A DNA stretch of 57,092 nucleotides from Myxacorys chilensis ATA2-1-KO14 (GCA_019359275.1 JAHHHP010000032.1:1-57092); one strand, 5' to 3'; positions 1 through 9,806 are shown, counted from the stretch's first letter. Translations and numbers: made by a program. The notes: generated by a model from the sequence alone, not told the origin.

Positions 1-40
1 CATCGGTGATGGCGTAAATCGCTATAAGGTCGTTAAGCAT
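1..40 (-). CDS. N-terminus of a probable transposase, cut by the window edge
   Basis: Reading leftwards from an ATG at 38-40 gives MLNDLIAIYAITD before the window ends. This resembles the first residues of some cyanobacterial insertion-sequence transposases (IS982/IS5-like) as I remember them. A purine-rich AGAGAAG stretch precedes the start. Only 13 codons are visible, so the family is a guess. The empty 0.9 kb to the right could include the element's end, but I could not identify a terminal inverted repeat. Confidence 0.35.
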   Translation of the reverse strand, partial: MLNDLIAIYAITD

Positions 41-948
41 TTTTTCTTCTCTTTGAGGTGTCCAACTCCTTGAAGAGATTTTATTTGCTTTGCTTCCCCT
101 GCCGCTTCTAACTAGCAACTTAAGTTAATAGGTCAAGTTAAACCATCAGCAGAATTCGGATGGACGCAATTTTCTTGTTTTTGTTCCGAGCAATTCTATA
201 GCGGGTAGCAACATCGATCGTAAATCTTGCAACGACAGGCACAATTTTTGCTCCGCAATTTGAGCGTGTAGCACTTTTGAGAAAGCAGCTGAGTTTCCTT
301 GCTCACCATTGACACGCCTTCGGCTCTGCTAATTGAAGGATCACTCTTTACAATCGGTTAGTTGAGTAACAAGCATCTATTTCAGTGACACTCTTTGAGA
401 AGTCTAAAATCTGTTTCGTTCTTTAACTCAACAACAAAATAATTTGATTTAGCATCCCCAAAGTAGAATTTCAAGTTTAGAATCGAGTTGCACCGTTTAT
501 ATGTAAGTTAAGCAATTTAACAGAGCGACTGCTCAAGCAACACGTATTTTCACTCATTTTTGATTGCTTTCATTTTGAAGCAGTAGAACAAATTGTGAAT
601 CTATGAATATTGCTTTGTTCCTTGAGCACTTGCATTTCTAAGTTTGCTTAACTTTCTAGTGACGTTGCTTTACTTAACGAAACAAGAAATGTTGGTTTTT
701 CCGCACATTTCGTACTCAATGCTCTCAATTCCAAACATTCCATCACCCTGCTAGTGTCATTTTTTTACGGTTGTAGTGCGCAGTTCAGCTTTGCACCATA
801 AACCAAGTGACACAGGTTTGCCTAATTTTTTCACGTTCAAGGTTAAATTAACCCTTTAGTAGGACGGCAACCCTACAGGCAGGATTGTTACCCTAATGGT
901 GTAACTAATTCTTGTTCACATCCTTTCTGCAAGCAAGTCGTTTCTCAC
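41..948. other. Long AT-rich non-coding stretch
   Basis: No convincing ORF, RNA gene or strong hairpin is seen across about 900 bases. It may be the flank of an insertion sequence plus the upstream region of the PadR gene. Near its right end lies a GTTAC...GTAAC inverted repeat (887-891 with 901-905) that could be a regulator site. Confidence 0.6.
887..905. promoter_or_regulatory. Candidate regulator site upstream of the PadR gene
   Basis: GTTAC and GTAAC arms flank a 9-nt centre, about 45 bases before the PadR-family start codon. A related string, GCAGGATT followed by TTGTTACC, recurs at 1409-1425 just before the next gene, while the matching string here is at 879-892. PadR proteins commonly repress their own promoters through inverted repeats, so autoregulation plus control of the neighbour is plausible. 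This is inference from sequence likeness only. Confidence 0.3.
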
Positions 949-1344
949 ATGCCTGGAATCAGACAGATGAAATTTGAGGATATCTATCAGTTTTTCAAAG
1001 ATCCACCTCCTTTTTACCTAAACAAGGAGTTAGCGGTCTGTTACGTTCTCGCCATACTTCTGCGAGGCGATTCTTACGGTACAGAACTCATTCAACTTCT
1101 AGAGACCGAATATCCGCTTTATCGTCTTTCCGATACGGTGCTTTATAGCGCGCTTAAGTTTCTGGAAGACGAAGAGATGGTCACGGGCTACTGGAAGAAG
1201 GTAGAAGGCAGAGGTCGTCCTCGCCGGATGTATCAAATTCGCTCGGAAGCGATGCAACAGGCTCAAGATCTAGCTCATCTTTGGCAAGATTATGCAGTGC
1301 AGAAGGATACTCCAGTTCCTCAGACTGCTGCCTCTGAGAAGTAG
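949..1344 (+). CDS. PadR-family transcriptional regulator
   Basis: This small DNA-binding protein (131 aa) has the PadR winged-helix pattern. A helical start (ELAVCYVLAILLRGDSYGTE) is followed by SDTVLYSALKFLEDEEMV, which would hold the recognition helix, and then the wing GRGRPRRMYQI. Length and order fit short PadR proteins, which lack a long C-terminal dimer domain. The cyanobacterial circadian protein Pex is also a PadR-type factor, but I cannot say this is its orthologue. The first ATG has no clear ribosome-binding site; an in-frame ATG at 967 (MKFEDIYQFFKDPPPF) is a reasonable alternative. The gene is followed 92 bases later by a cytochrome b6 maturation gene on the same strand that shares an upstream motif. 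Confidence 0.85.
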   Translation: MPGIRQMKFEDIYQFFKDPPPFYLNKELAVCYVLAILLRGDSYGTELIQLLETEYPLYRLSDTVLYSALKFLEDEEMVTGYWKKVEGRGRPRRMYQIRSEAMQQAQDLAHLWQDYAVQKDTPVPQTAASEK

Positions 1345-1436
1345 GCGATTTGACAGATCACGACTAATGCCCTTGCAGGCTACAATTTTGTCTACACTGA
1401 GGGTGTAAGCAGGATTCTTGTTACCTGAGCTACACC

Positions 1437-1997
1437 ATGAATGATTCTGTGATCGCGTCTACACTGGTTCTAACTGTTCTGTTGATGGTCGGTCTGTTCT
1501 TCTTTATCCGTGCTTCGACTAAGGACAGGATTCAGCAAGTTAGGCTAATCTCCGAGCAGACGGAGGAATCTCTCTTAAACCAGTTGCGGCAGTACTTTAG
1601 GGAGCGGGCCTATCGCGTTGCCGCGATCGATGCAGCAACCAATCAAGTCACCTTTGAAGGCAAAGTACGTCCCAGCTTGTTTTTAGCGATTTTTCTGTCG
1701 CTGCTTGCCGCCACTGGAATGCTTTGCCTAGTGCTAGTCATCTCAATGGTGTTACCAAGCGGGTCTGCTTTTTGGCTCAGCTTGTTGCTCCTGTCGCCTT
1801 TAGCAGGAGTTTTTTATTGGCGAGGTGCGGGACGGATTGAGCAGGTTTCCCTAAAAGTTGAGGCAATTGAACCTGAATTGTTGTTCAGCGGTTCGCTAAG
1901 CTCTGATGAAAGTGCGAAGAGTGTGATTATTGTCAGAGCGCATCGGGATGAGTTAGCAGAATTGCAGCGCACTCTCAGCTTAAGTGCATTAGAGTAA
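1437..1997 (+). CDS. CCB2/CCB4-like cofactor assembly protein of complex C
   Basis: This membrane protein (186 aa) looks like the cyanobacterial version of chloroplast CCB2/CCB4, which help attach the covalent haem ci to cytochrome b6. A membrane helix lies at about residues 5-24, then a soluble stretch. A hairpin of two helices follows at about 82-128 (LFLAIFLSLLAATGMLCLVL, then SAFWLSLLLLSPLAGVFYW) and a C-terminal soluble domain. This order fits the family as I recall it. The gene stands alone behind the PadR gene and ends at a strong terminator. Family assignment is by recognition, not by search. Confidence 0.7.
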   Translation: MNDSVIASTLVLTVLLMVGLFFFIRASTKDRIQQVRLISEQTEESLLNQLRQYFRERAYRVAAIDAATNQVTFEGKVRPSLFLAIFLSLLAATGMLCLVLVISMVLPSGSAFWLSLLLLSPLAGVFYWRGAGRIEQVSLKVEAIEPELLFSGSLSSDESAKSVIIVRAHRDELAELQRTLSLSALE

Positions 1998-2029
1998 CGC
2001 AAAGAATTTATAAAAGTGTTCGATTTGAT

Positions 2030-2082
2030 GCTAAAGCAAAGACCTCATCTGATGAATAATCAAATGAGGTCTTTGCTTTAGC
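2030..2082. terminator. Strong hairpin, probable bidirectional terminator
   Basis: Arms 2030-2053 and 2059-2082 pair over 24 positions with one mismatch and leave a five-base loop. The outer part carries AAAGC/GCTTT tracts, which suit termination from either side. It lies between the CCB-like gene on the plus strand and the DUF3155-like gene on the minus strand, which converge here. Confidence 0.85.
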
Positions 2083-2192
2083 AGAAAACCAATGCTCTTA
2101 GTAGTCAAGTGTCCAAATAGATTGTCCAAAACCCTGGACTTCCGGAAAAGCTACATCTACCTAATTCACACAAGGCAAATGAAGAGCAATAA

Positions 2193-2513
2193 CTAGCGAC
2201 TCCGAGAGGCAACCGTCACTGGCTCCATATCGTCATCATCAGGGGATTTTAAGCTGGGGAACAAGAAGTGGTTTTCTTCGACGTATTGAGCGCCGAACAG
2301 TCCTTTCTCAGCCCAAAAATACCGATCAGTCGTATGCTCGTTTCGCTTCACTAGCAACAAAGCAGGCGGCGCAATTCCTTCAGAGTGAATGAACTTTCGA
2401 GCAGCCGTCACAGGTTTATCTTCGCCACAATCAATGCTAAACTGAGGAACGTTTTCGAGGATTCTCCGTCCTTCCTGACGACGCCGACTCTTCCGCTTAC
2501 GTCTCCTTGCCAA
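2193..2513 (-). CDS. DUF3155-like small basic protein
   Basis: This 106-aa protein has a very basic start (MARRRKRKSRRRQEGRR), then a compact domain (EDKPVTAARKFIHSEGIAPP, ALLLVKRNEHTTDRYFWAEKG) and an acidic tail. I recognise the pattern as a conserved cyanobacterial family, probably DUF3155; its function is not known to me. The basic N-terminus suggests nucleic-acid contact, which is inference. The start is TTG at 2511-2513; it is supported by a consensus GGAGG eight bases upstream and by the conserved basic start. It faces the CCB-like gene across a terminator. Confidence 0.7.
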   Translation of the reverse strand: MARRRKRKSRRRQEGRRILENVPQFSIDCGEDKPVTAARKFIHSEGIAPPALLLVKRNEHTTDRYFWAEKGLFGAQYVEENHFLFPSLKSPDDDDMEPVTVASRSR

Positions 2514-2883
2514 ACCCCTTACCTCCTTTTTTGACTGCCAATGCTGTAGTGATCGTTACAAAATCCGTCGCAAGTATATCGACTCTAGCCCTAAATTTCA
2601 ACTGCTCTTAACGCATCTATACAAAGTGTTAAGCCGCTCATATAAAGTAAAGTTGAAATTTTTAATTCTAGTTGAATCACTCTATCACTTGCTACCCTTA
2701 GATATCAAGGGCTTTGTTCACCTTATAGGCCCCTCCAGCTCCCTCTAAAAAGCTGGACTCGGAGTCTATTATTCCTATCAGGAGTAGGAAAACCTGGGTT
2801 TGAAACTACTCCTACCTCTTGCTGAAGCGATCGCTTGCCCGCTCTCAAGGGGGTCGTCAAGCGGAGTCTGAAGGAGCGCGCTC
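2514..2883. other. Non-coding leader region with a nested hairpin
   Basis: This 370-base gap separates the divergent DUF3155-like and histidine kinase genes and should hold both promoters. A hairpin is visible at 2780-2813: arms aggagtag/ctactcct with an inner aaacc/ggttt stem. A second short stem (tccagct/agctgga) lies just left of it. No ORF is supported. Confidence 0.6.
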
Positions 2884-4176
2884 ATGTTGATGCCGACCAG
2901 TTCTGAATTCGTTGCGCTTTGCCGCTCTCAAGTAGCACTGCTCACTCAAGCGTTTGGGGCATCGCTGAGCATTGTTTATCTTACCGAAGAATGGGTTGAA
3001 AATACACAAACACAACTGGTTCCGATCGCCGCCTATCCCGATATTTCAGTTGCTTCGGAGAAAGTGAATCGCCTCGCTCCAGCATCAGAGCGGTCGAAAA
3101 ACGAGGAATTGACGCCTGAACTTGAGTTTGAAGCCGCTTTTTTCCCCGCAAAGCCAAATGCCCTTGCTCAGCAACAGCAACTTATTCTTCCGCTCGTGCA
3201 TGAAGAAATGGTACTGGGGTTGCTGGTGACAGAGCGAGAGGAGCGACCATGGACAACCTGGGAACGAGGACAAATTCAGCGGGTTGCAGATACGTTATCA
3301 CTGGCGTGCGTGATGGATCAGCGATCGCAGTGGCTAGAAGAAGCGCATCATCAGCAGCGCCTCGTGCAAAGGCAGCAGCACGACATGCTGGATAATTTGG
3401 TACATCAATTACGCAGTCCTCTCACAGCACTGCGAACGTTCGGCAAACTGCTGTCAAAACGGCTAAGGCCAGAGGACAGGAATCAACAAATTGCTAATAG
3501 CATCCTGCGAGAGAGCGATCGCTTGCAAGACCTACTTCAACAAGTGGACGGGGCGATCGATCTCGGGAGTGCAGATCTGCTGCCCGACTATGAAGCGGCT
3601 TCAGAATCTCCTAAACAACCGATTCCTCTACTACCAGCAGGTGTGTTGACCGCATCGAATCTGGAATTGGAGCCGTGTTCTGTGGTTGACATTTTGCAGT
3701 CACTTTTAGAATCAGCAACGGCGATCGCGCACGACAAAGGATTAGCAATCCGAAGGGAAATTCCAACGTCTGTTGCCTCAGTGTCGGGCAATTGCGGAGC
3801 GGTGCGAGAAGTCTTAAGCAATTTGCTTGACAATGCGTTGAAATACACACCAACGGGCGGACAGGTGCATGTAAAGATTGATCAGGGGGTTAACTGGGTC
3901 AACGTCTGGATTAGTGACACCGGATTCGGGATTCCTAAAGAAGACTTGCCTCATATGTTTGAGCGCCATTATCGGGGGGTGCAGGCTCAAGGCAACATTC
4001 CGGGGACAGGATTAGGACTCGCGATCGCGCGTCGCCTGATTGAGCAGATGCAGGGAAAGATTGAGGTGTTTAGCCCCCTAAAAAACGATGGCTGGATCAG
4101 TCAAAATGCTGATCAGCCACCGTTTGGAAAAGGCACTACCTTCGTAGTTAGATTACCTGTAATGAGGAGTGCTTAG
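2884..4176 (+). CDS. GAF-domain sensor histidine kinase, Hik2/CSK-like
   Basis: This soluble histidine kinase (430 aa) has no membrane segment. An N-terminal GAF-like domain (about 5-145) has Cys13 and Cys142. The dimerisation/phosphoacceptor helix reads VHQLRSPLTALRTFGKLL with His174. The ATPase domain has the N box NLLDNALKYTP, the G1 box DTGFGIP and the G2 box GTGLGLAIA. This layout and H-box resemble Hik2, the cyanobacterial relative of the chloroplast sensor kinase, reported to sense redox state and salt. No response regulator is adjacent, as is usual for Hik2. The ATG is preceded by GAAGGAG at good spacing; an ATG two codons later is also possible. The kinase call is certain, the Hik2 identity likely. 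Confidence 0.85.
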   Translation: MLMPTSSEFVALCRSQVALLTQAFGASLSIVYLTEEWVENTQTQLVPIAAYPDISVASEKVNRLAPASERSKNEELTPELEFEAAFFPAKPNALAQQQQLILPLVHEEMVLGLLVTEREERPWTTWERGQIQRVADTLSLACVMDQRSQWLEEAHHQQRLVQRQQHDMLDNLVHQLRSPLTALRTFGKLLSKRLRPEDRNQQIANSILRESDRLQDLLQQVDGAIDLGSADLLPDYEAASESPKQPIPLLPAGVLTASNLELEPCSVVDILQSLLESATAIAHDKGLAIRREIPTSVASVSGNCGAVREVLSNLLDNALKYTPTGGQVHVKIDQGVNWVNVWISDTGFGIPKEDLPHMFERHYRGVQAQGNIPGTGLGLAIARRLIEQMQGKIEVFSPLKNDGWISQNADQPPFGKGTTFVVRLPVMRSA

Positions 4177-4208
4177 AAGATCCACATTGCACCTTTTAAG
4201 CGCGAGCC

Positions 4209-5444
4209 TTACTGACGAGGAATTTGCAAGTCAGTGGTCAGACGCAGGTTCAAATCGCTATTCGGACGGATAGAGATCAAGTCGATGCGATCGCCGCCGA
4301 AGATCAAGCCAGCCAACGCACCAACGCCCGTTCCAATCAGAACTTCGCCCGCTTTAATGTTGCGATCGCCCGTAACGGCTGAAATTCCAGCAGCAGCGGC
4401 TGAACCCAACGCAGCATCCTTCAGGATCGTTCCGGTGTTTGTCCCGCGACGAATTGATTCGGTTTGGGTGATTGCATCAGAGGTTGCTGCGATTGGCAGT
4501 CTCTGACCATTAGCCAACACGAGTTCTGAAGCCACAAACTGAGCTGCACCTTGAGATACGACTAACTGACCCGCAACCTGGCTTCCAGATGGAATCAGAA
4601 CAGTGCCATCGGACGTAACGACGTTTTGAGCAACCGTCAGCGTGATCGGTGTAGGATTAGGCTCGTTCTTAGCCAGTAGAACTTTGTCCGCGCGATCGTA
4701 CCGCAGAGGAATCGACGTTCCAGAAGGAATGGTCAAGGCTTGAGGAGCCACAACCTGACCGACGATGTAAGGCGACTGAATCGCCGTAACTGTTCCAGTG
4801 CTGACCAACGCTTGATAAATAAATGCCGCCACATCAGCGCGAGTAGCAGTCTGATTTGGACTCAGAAACTTCACATCAGGATAGTTCACAACGATCCGGC
4901 GCTCTGTAGCAGCGGCAATGCTGTTGCGAGCGTAGCCCGGAATATTGCTGGCATCGCTATATGCCTGAAGCAGCGCATCTGCCGATCCGGTCGTGGTGTA
5001 GTTCAATCCACTTGCCAGAGACACCAACACCTGAGCGCGAGGAATATTTTCATTTGGGCGGAATGTACCACCAGGATACCCTGCTAAAAAGCCACTCGTA
5101 TACGCATTTTGAATGGCTTGATATCCCCAATAATTAGATGGAACATCTGCAAAGTTAATTGGAGTTCTGACATTTTGAGCATTCGGAAAAGCTTTGCGAA
5201 TCATGGCCGCAAATTGAGCGCGAGTGACGGCTTCATTTGGGCGAAAAGATCCATCAGGAAATCCTTCAATGATGTTTCGTGAAGCAAGTTCTTGGATGAA
5301 TTGAGCCGCCCAATAATCAGATGAAACATCAGGAAAGGTAGCTTGGGCAAACGCTGGCGCGATCATGACGATCGGAGCCGTTGCACCTGCTGTAATGCCG
5401 AGAGCGAGGAGTAGAGCCGTTCCAGACTTGAAGTTGCTATGCAT
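4209..5444 (-). CDS. Secreted SLH-domain protein with a VirB10-like C-terminal region
   Basis: This exported protein has about 411 aa. The start at 5442-5444 (MHSNFKSGTALLLALGITAG) gives a classic signal peptide ending at AFAQA; longer in-frame starts would bury it. Three SLH motifs follow: FPDVSSDYWAAQFIQEL..., FADVPSNYWGYQAIQNA... and a more divergent third (IPGYARNSIAAATERRIVVNYP). SLH domains bind cell-wall polymers, so the protein probably sits on peptidoglycan in the periplasm. The C-terminal part (TIPSGTSIPLRYDRADKV, later LIPSGSQVAGQL and a glycine/alanine-rich stretch GVGALAGLIFGG) resembles a VirB10-type beta domain, which is a weak impression. A second three-SLH protein lies at 17775-18752. 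Confidence 0.8.
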   Translation of the reverse strand: MHSNFKSGTALLLALGITAGATAPIVMIAPAFAQATFPDVSSDYWAAQFIQELASRNIIEGFPDGSFRPNEAVTRAQFAAMIRKAFPNAQNVRTPINFADVPSNYWGYQAIQNAYTSGFLAGYPGGTFRPNENIPRAQVLVSLASGLNYTTTGSADALLQAYSDASNIPGYARNSIAAATERRIVVNYPDVKFLSPNQTATRADVAAFIYQALVSTGTVTAIQSPYIVGQVVAPQALTIPSGTSIPLRYDRADKVLLAKNEPNPTPITLTVAQNVVTSDGTVLIPSGSQVAGQLVVSQGAAQFVASELVLANGQRLPIAATSDAITQTESIRRGTNTGTILKDAALGSAAAAGISAVTGDRNIKAGEVLIGTGVGALAGLIFGGDRIDLISIRPNSDLNLRLTTDLQIPRQ

Positions 5445-5854
5445 ATGAAGACGTTCCCAAGTAAACCAGTAATCTTTTGTGTTGATTAAGTAGACCTTGA
5501 TTGACTTACCAAAGTTCCTGCATCTTACTACAGAAGGAAATAAGTTCATTTCTGAAAGATGCGATTTGTTTCAGAGGTTTTGTTTGCCTTTGGTCTACTT
5601 TCTCTATATACCCAATTGACGCAATAGTTCCTGAAGAAGTTGCTAAATCTAGGACACTTCCTAAACTGGTTAATAACAAATCAGGGTGGGGGGTGAGAGC
5701 CCTCATTAGAATTAATTGCTCGCTAAGTTGGGGAATGAGAGATGCAGCAAAAAAGGGTTCACGAACTGAGTTCACTAGACAGCATTACTAACGAATGTTA
5801 CTGACGGGCGGTTAGCATACGATGAGTAGGAATTGAATCGAGGACATTAGAAGA
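5445..5854. other. Divergent intergenic region
   Basis: About 410 bases between the SLH gene and the nuclease gene. Open frames run on both strands but lack family likeness or ribosome-binding sites. A G-rich tract (agggtggggggtgag) lies near 5683. The region presumably contains both promoters; no clear element is recognised. Confidence 0.5.
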
Positions 5855-6544
5855 TTGACGCCATTTAGCTCTGGAGGGTTGCTGCCCCGCTATCAAGCAA
5901 AACAGGTGAAAGAGGCAGGCAAGCAATATTATGTGAGTGCGGAAGGAGATCGGCTTCCTAGCGTCACAACGATTCTCAATGCGACAAAACCTCCTGAAGA
6001 TTGGGAGCGGTTGATGAACTGGAAACAGCGCGTTGGCGTTGAGCAGGCAGCTCAGATTAGTCAAACCGCTAGTCGCCGGGGAACTGGAACTCACCGACAT
6101 ATTCAGCGCTATTTGGAGGGTAAGGAGGTGAATTGTCCAGAAGCGATTCGCCCATATTGGGATAGCGTTCAGCCTGTTCTAACGTCAGTTGAAGCAGTGC
6201 GACTGGTTGAAGGAATTGTGGTGCATGACGATTTAGGATATGCGGGCATCGTTGATTGTGTCGCAAGCTACGAAGGGGTGCCGTGTATTTGCGAGTGGAA
6301 GACGGCAAACAAACCGAAGCGATCGCTGGATCATCTCTATGACTATCCGCTGCAAATCGCGGCCTACTGGGGGGCGGTCAATCGTCTCTATGATCTCGAT
6401 ATTCAACACGCACTGCTAGCGATCGCAGTGCCGGATCTGCCCGCCGAAGTGTTTTGGTTTGAGCAAGACGCGATCGCTCACTATTGGCAGCAGTGGGAAA
6501 CCCGGGTCAAGACCTATTGGCGTCGGCTTGGCTATTTTAGGTAA
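5855..6544 (+). CDS. PD-(D/E)XK exonuclease, MGME1/RecB-like fold
   Basis: This nuclease (229 aa) has the RecB-family catalytic pattern. A conserved RGTGTH stretch ends at His80. Glu119 follows, then GIVD with Asp134, then CEWKTA with Glu147 and Lys149, and a QIAAY motif with Gln167 and Tyr171. The small single-domain form resembles mitochondrial exonuclease MGME1 and related phage or bacterial single-strand exonucleases. It probably trims DNA ends during repair, which is inference. The start is TTG, with a GAGGA sequence about ten bases upstream; the next ATG would remove conserved residues. It converges on mtnA with only three bases between the stops. Confidence 0.75.
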   Translation: MTPFSSGGLLPRYQAKQVKEAGKQYYVSAEGDRLPSVTTILNATKPPEDWERLMNWKQRVGVEQAAQISQTASRRGTGTHRHIQRYLEGKEVNCPEAIRPYWDSVQPVLTSVEAVRLVEGIVVHDDLGYAGIVDCVASYEGVPCICEWKTANKPKRSLDHLYDYPLQIAAYWGAVNRLYDLDIQHALLAIAVPDLPAEVFWFEQDAIAHYWQQWETRVKTYWRRLGYFR

Positions 6545-6547
6545 GCG

Positions 6548-7630
6548 CTACCCAATCTGCTTCGCGTACAATTCTGATTGAATTTGAGTTGGAGTAAACG
6601 CGCCGTACTCAGTGACGATCGCGCTAATTAAATTGGCAGGAGTAACATCAAAGGCAGGATTGTAATATTCGACCCCAGGCGGATAGAGAATTGTGTCTCC
6701 AATCTGATACACCTCTTCTGGGTCGCGTTCTTCGATGGGAATTTGGCTACCGTCTGCGATCGTAAAATCGATTGTCGATAGCGGAGCCGCCACAAAAAAC
6801 GGAATGTTGTGTGCTTTCGCAATCAACGCCACGCTATAAGTTCCAATCTTGTTGGCAGCATCTCCGTTGGCAGCAATGCGATCGGCCCCGACAACCACAG
6901 CATCAATCATGCCCCGCTTCATGCAGTGCGCTGCCATGCTGTCGGTAATTACTGTGACCGGTATTGCTTCTTGCACACATTCCCAAGCGGTAAGTTTAGC
7001 GCCTTGCAGCCGAGGACGGGTTTCATCGACGTAGATGCGCTCCAAGCGATTTGTTCGCCACGCTGAGCGCACAACACCAAGCGCCGTTCCATATCCGGCA
7101 GTAGCTAGTGCGCCCGCGTTGCAATGGGTTAGCAACCTCAGCTTTGCGGGTGCTTTTGGCAGAACAGATAAGCCTTGTTCCCCAATGTCTTGGCACGTTT
7201 GCAGATCATCAGCGTTGATTTGTTTTGCCGTTTGAAGGAGCGTTTCCTTCAGATAATCAACTGAGCCAAGGGTTTGCCGAGCGGTCTTCAGCATCCGCTC
7301 GATCGCCCAAAATAAGTTTACGGCGGTTGGACGAGTGACTCGCAGAGTTTCTGCTACGGTTTCTAACTCGGTGAGAAAGCGATCGCGCTCTGTCGTCTCA
7401 ATTTCTCGTGCGCCTAAGTACATGCCATAGGCGGCTGCCACCCCGATCGCAGGCGCACCCCGAACAATCATGGTTTTAATTGCCCGCGCCATGTCATCAG
7501 AGCGGCTAATTTCGACAAATGCAAATTCATTCGGTAAGCGCGTTTGATCAATCAGCAGAACGCGACCGTTAAGACTTCCAGAGGAATCGTTTTGCCAGAT
7601 GACGGGATAAACCTGGTTAATCAAAGACAT
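6548..7630 (-). CDS. mtnA: S-methyl-5-thioribose-1-phosphate isomerase
   Basis: MtnA converts 5-methylthioribose-1-phosphate to 5-methylthioribulose-1-phosphate in methionine salvage. The 360-aa protein has the family signatures: [16 protein letters not shown], then [19 protein letters not shown] with catalytic Cys170, and [20 protein letters not shown] with catalytic Asp250. It ends with a typical isomerase tail ([18 protein letters not shown]). No other salvage gene is next to it. The ATG is at 7628-7630. It is cytosolic and full-length. Confidence 0.96.
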   Translation of the reverse strand: MSLINQVYPVIWQNDSSGSLNGRVLLIDQTRLPNEFAFVEISRSDDMARAIKTMIVRGAPAIGVAAAYGMYLGAREIETTERDRFLTELETVAETLRVTRPTAVNLFWAIERMLKTARQTLGSVDYLKETLLQTAKQINADDLQTCQDIGEQGLSVLPKAPAKLRLLTHCNAGALATAGYGTALGVVRSAWRTNRLERIYVDETRPRLQGAKLTAWECVQEAIPVTVITDSMAAHCMKRGMIDAVVVGADRIAANGDAANKIGTYSVALIAKAHNIPFFVAAPLSTIDFTIADGSQIPIEERDPEEVYQIGDTILYPPGVEYYNPAFDVTPANLISAIVTEYGAFTPTQIQSELYAKQIG

Positions 7631-7861
7631 GATGGGCTTATCTTAAAGAGCAGCACTCCAATATTACCCTCAAACTATAATCTCAATTTGCACCCCTCCA
7701 GTTTTGGCACAATAGCCGTACTAAACAGGATTGCTGAATGTTTCGAGCAGCCAAGGATTGACCGTGCCATCCGCTCTACTCTGGTTCCGTTTGAGCACTT
7801 CATTCTATTAGTGAAAGCGGCAATCTCGGTGATGCTCTAGAGCAATGGTAGCGCTGATACA

Positions 7862-7898
7862 CAGTGAGTTGTTGATCGCAGCCATCAACAACTCACTG
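7862..7898. terminator. Perfect 15-bp hairpin downstream of dxs
   Basis: Arms 7862-7876 and 7884-7898 pair perfectly around a seven-base loop (cgcagcc). It begins 19 bases past the dxs stop codon on the minus strand. No T-run follows, so it may act as an RNA 3'-end stabiliser or a factor-assisted terminator. Confidence 0.75.
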
Positions 7899-7916
7899 CC
7901 AATAGCAAACGCAAAA

Positions 7917-9806
7917 TTAGCCGACCGCGACAGGCTGTTTGCTAAACAACTTGAGAATCCGGTCTGCCATTTGAGGCGGCGTTAAGTCTAGATCTGCTTT
8001 GGACTCCTCCGCAGTAGCGTGGTCTACCAGAAGATCAGGAACGCCGATTCGAGTGACTGGCACAACCACATCGGCATCCATCATCGCCTCAAGCAGCGCT
8101 GAGCCGAATCCGCCTTGCAGACAGCCCTCTTCCAGGGTGACGACTCGACCGATCTGTTGGGCCAACGGCAAAATTAGTTCAGTATCGAGCGGTTTGGCAA
8201 ATCGGGCATTCACAACGGTTGCTTCAATGCCGTGTTCTGTCAGAATTTCGGCGGTTTGCATTGCGGGATAGACCATTGAGCCATACGCAACCAGCAGAAT
8301 GTCATCTCCTTGACGAAGAATTTCACCTTTACCGATTGGGAGCGGTTCCCACCCTTCTTCCATGAGTGGCACGCCGTAGCCGTTGCCTCTGGGATAGCGC
8401 ATCGCGATCGCGCCCTCGGTATGATTAATTCCAGTTACGACCATGCGCTGAAGTTCGGCTTCGTCTTTTGGAGCCATCAGCACCATGTTGGGAATGCATC
8501 GCAGGTAGGCAATATCGTACATACCCTGGTGAGTCGGGCCATCAGAGCCAACAATGCCAGCGCGATCCATGCAGAAAAAGACAGGCAACTTCTGAATGCA
8601 AACATCGTGAATAATCTGGTCAAACCCTCGTTGCAGGAAGGTTGAATAGATCGTCACGACGGGGCGCATTCCTTCACAAGCAAGACCTGCTGCCAGCGTG
8701 ACGGCGTGCTGCTCGGCAATGCCGACATCAACGTACTGCTTGGGCACTCGCTTTTGCAGAATGTCTAACCCGGTTCCGGTTGCCATTGCGGCAGTGATAC
8801 CGATGATTCTGGGATCATTTTCTGCCAATTTGGACAGGGTTTCGCCAAACACTTTGGAGTATCCGGGAGGCTTCGGTTTACTCGACGGATTGCCCTTTCC
8901 AGTAATCAGGTTGAACGGCGTTTGAGCGTGGTAGCCCACCTGATCGGCTTCTGCGATCGCGTACCCTTTGCCTTTTACTGTAGAGACATGCACCAGCACT
9001 GGGCCTTGAATCTGATGGGCTTCTTTAAACATCGCAATCAGTTCTTCAAGGTTATGCCCATCGACTGGACCCATGTAGGTGAAGCCCAATTCTTCAAACA
9101 CCGCTCCCACTTTGGGTACCGCAAGCCGCTTCATGCCTTCTTTGAGACGCGATAGCTCCGGGGAGAAGGGTAGATTCTTAAACTGTTCTTCTAAATTGTC
9201 CGACAGAAACTGGACGGGCGGACTGAGGCGCATCTTGTTGAGATAGCGAGGAATGGCTCCCACATTGGGAGAAATCGACATCTCATTATCGTTAAGGACA
9301 ACCAGTAAGTTGGTTTTGGGCAAATGTCCAGCGTGGTTAATGGCTTCTAGCGCCATTCCGCCCGTTAGCGCACCGTCCCCAATGACCGCAACAGCTTTAA
9401 ACTTCTCACCCTTAGCATCTCGAGCCAGCGCCATGCCCAGCGCTGCTGAGATACTCGTGGAAGCATGACCCGCGCCAAAGTGATCAAACTCGTTTTCGCT
9501 TCGCTTAAGGTATCCGGCGATGCCATCTTTTTGACGTAGCGTGTCGAAATGGGCATAGCGCCCAGTGATCAGTTTGTGGGGGTATGCTTGGTGCCCAACA
9601 TCCCAAATCACTTTGTCGCGATCGAGGTCGAGGGTTTGATAAAGAGCTAGGGTCAACTCTACGACACCCAATCCAGGACCGAGGTGTCCCCCGATCGTTG
9701 CTACGGTTTGCAGGTGCTTCTCGCGAATCTGTCTAGCGATTTGTTGAAGTTGAAAAATCGACAGACCGTGCAACTGGTTTGGGTGGGTTAATTCACTCAG
9801 ATGCAT
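7917..9806 (-). CDS. dxs: 1-deoxy-D-xylulose-5-phosphate synthase
   Basis: Dxs condenses pyruvate with glyceraldehyde 3-phosphate using thiamine diphosphate. This is the first step of the MEP pathway, which feeds carotenoids, phytol and quinones. I choose the ATG at 9804-9806 ([20 protein letters not shown]), giving 629 aa, the usual length; an AAGGAT sequence precedes it. Key features are His41 in GGHLGP, the thiamine motif GDGALTGG (143-150) with LNDN (171-174), and [17 protein letters not shown], which contains the catalytic Glu. The transketolase C-terminal domain is intact. It is divergent from the secreted protein gene at 9965. Confidence 0.96.
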   Translation of the reverse strand: MHLSELTHPNQLHGLSIFQLQQIARQIREKHLQTVATIGGHLGPGLGVVELTLALYQTLDLDRDKVIWDVGHQAYPHKLITGRYAHFDTLRQKDGIAGYLKRSENEFDHFGAGHASTSISAALGMALARDAKGEKFKAVAVIGDGALTGGMALEAINHAGHLPKTNLLVVLNDNEMSISPNVGAIPRYLNKMRLSPPVQFLSDNLEEQFKNLPFSPELSRLKEGMKRLAVPKVGAVFEELGFTYMGPVDGHNLEELIAMFKEAHQIQGPVLVHVSTVKGKGYAIAEADQVGYHAQTPFNLITGKGNPSSKPKPPGYSKVFGETLSKLAENDPRIIGITAAMATGTGLDILQKRVPKQYVDVGIAEQHAVTLAAGLACEGMRPVVTIYSTFLQRGFDQIIHDVCIQKLPVFFCMDRAGIVGSDGPTHQGMYDIAYLRCIPNMVLMAPKDEAELQRMVVTGINHTEGAIAMRYPRGNGYGVPLMEEGWEPLPIGKGEILRQGDDILLVAYGSMVYPAMQTAEILTEHGIEATVVNARFAKPLDTELILPLAQQIGRVVTLEEGCLQGGFGSALLEAMMDADVVVPVTRIGVPDLLVDHATAEESKADLDLTPPQMADRILKLFSKQPVAVG

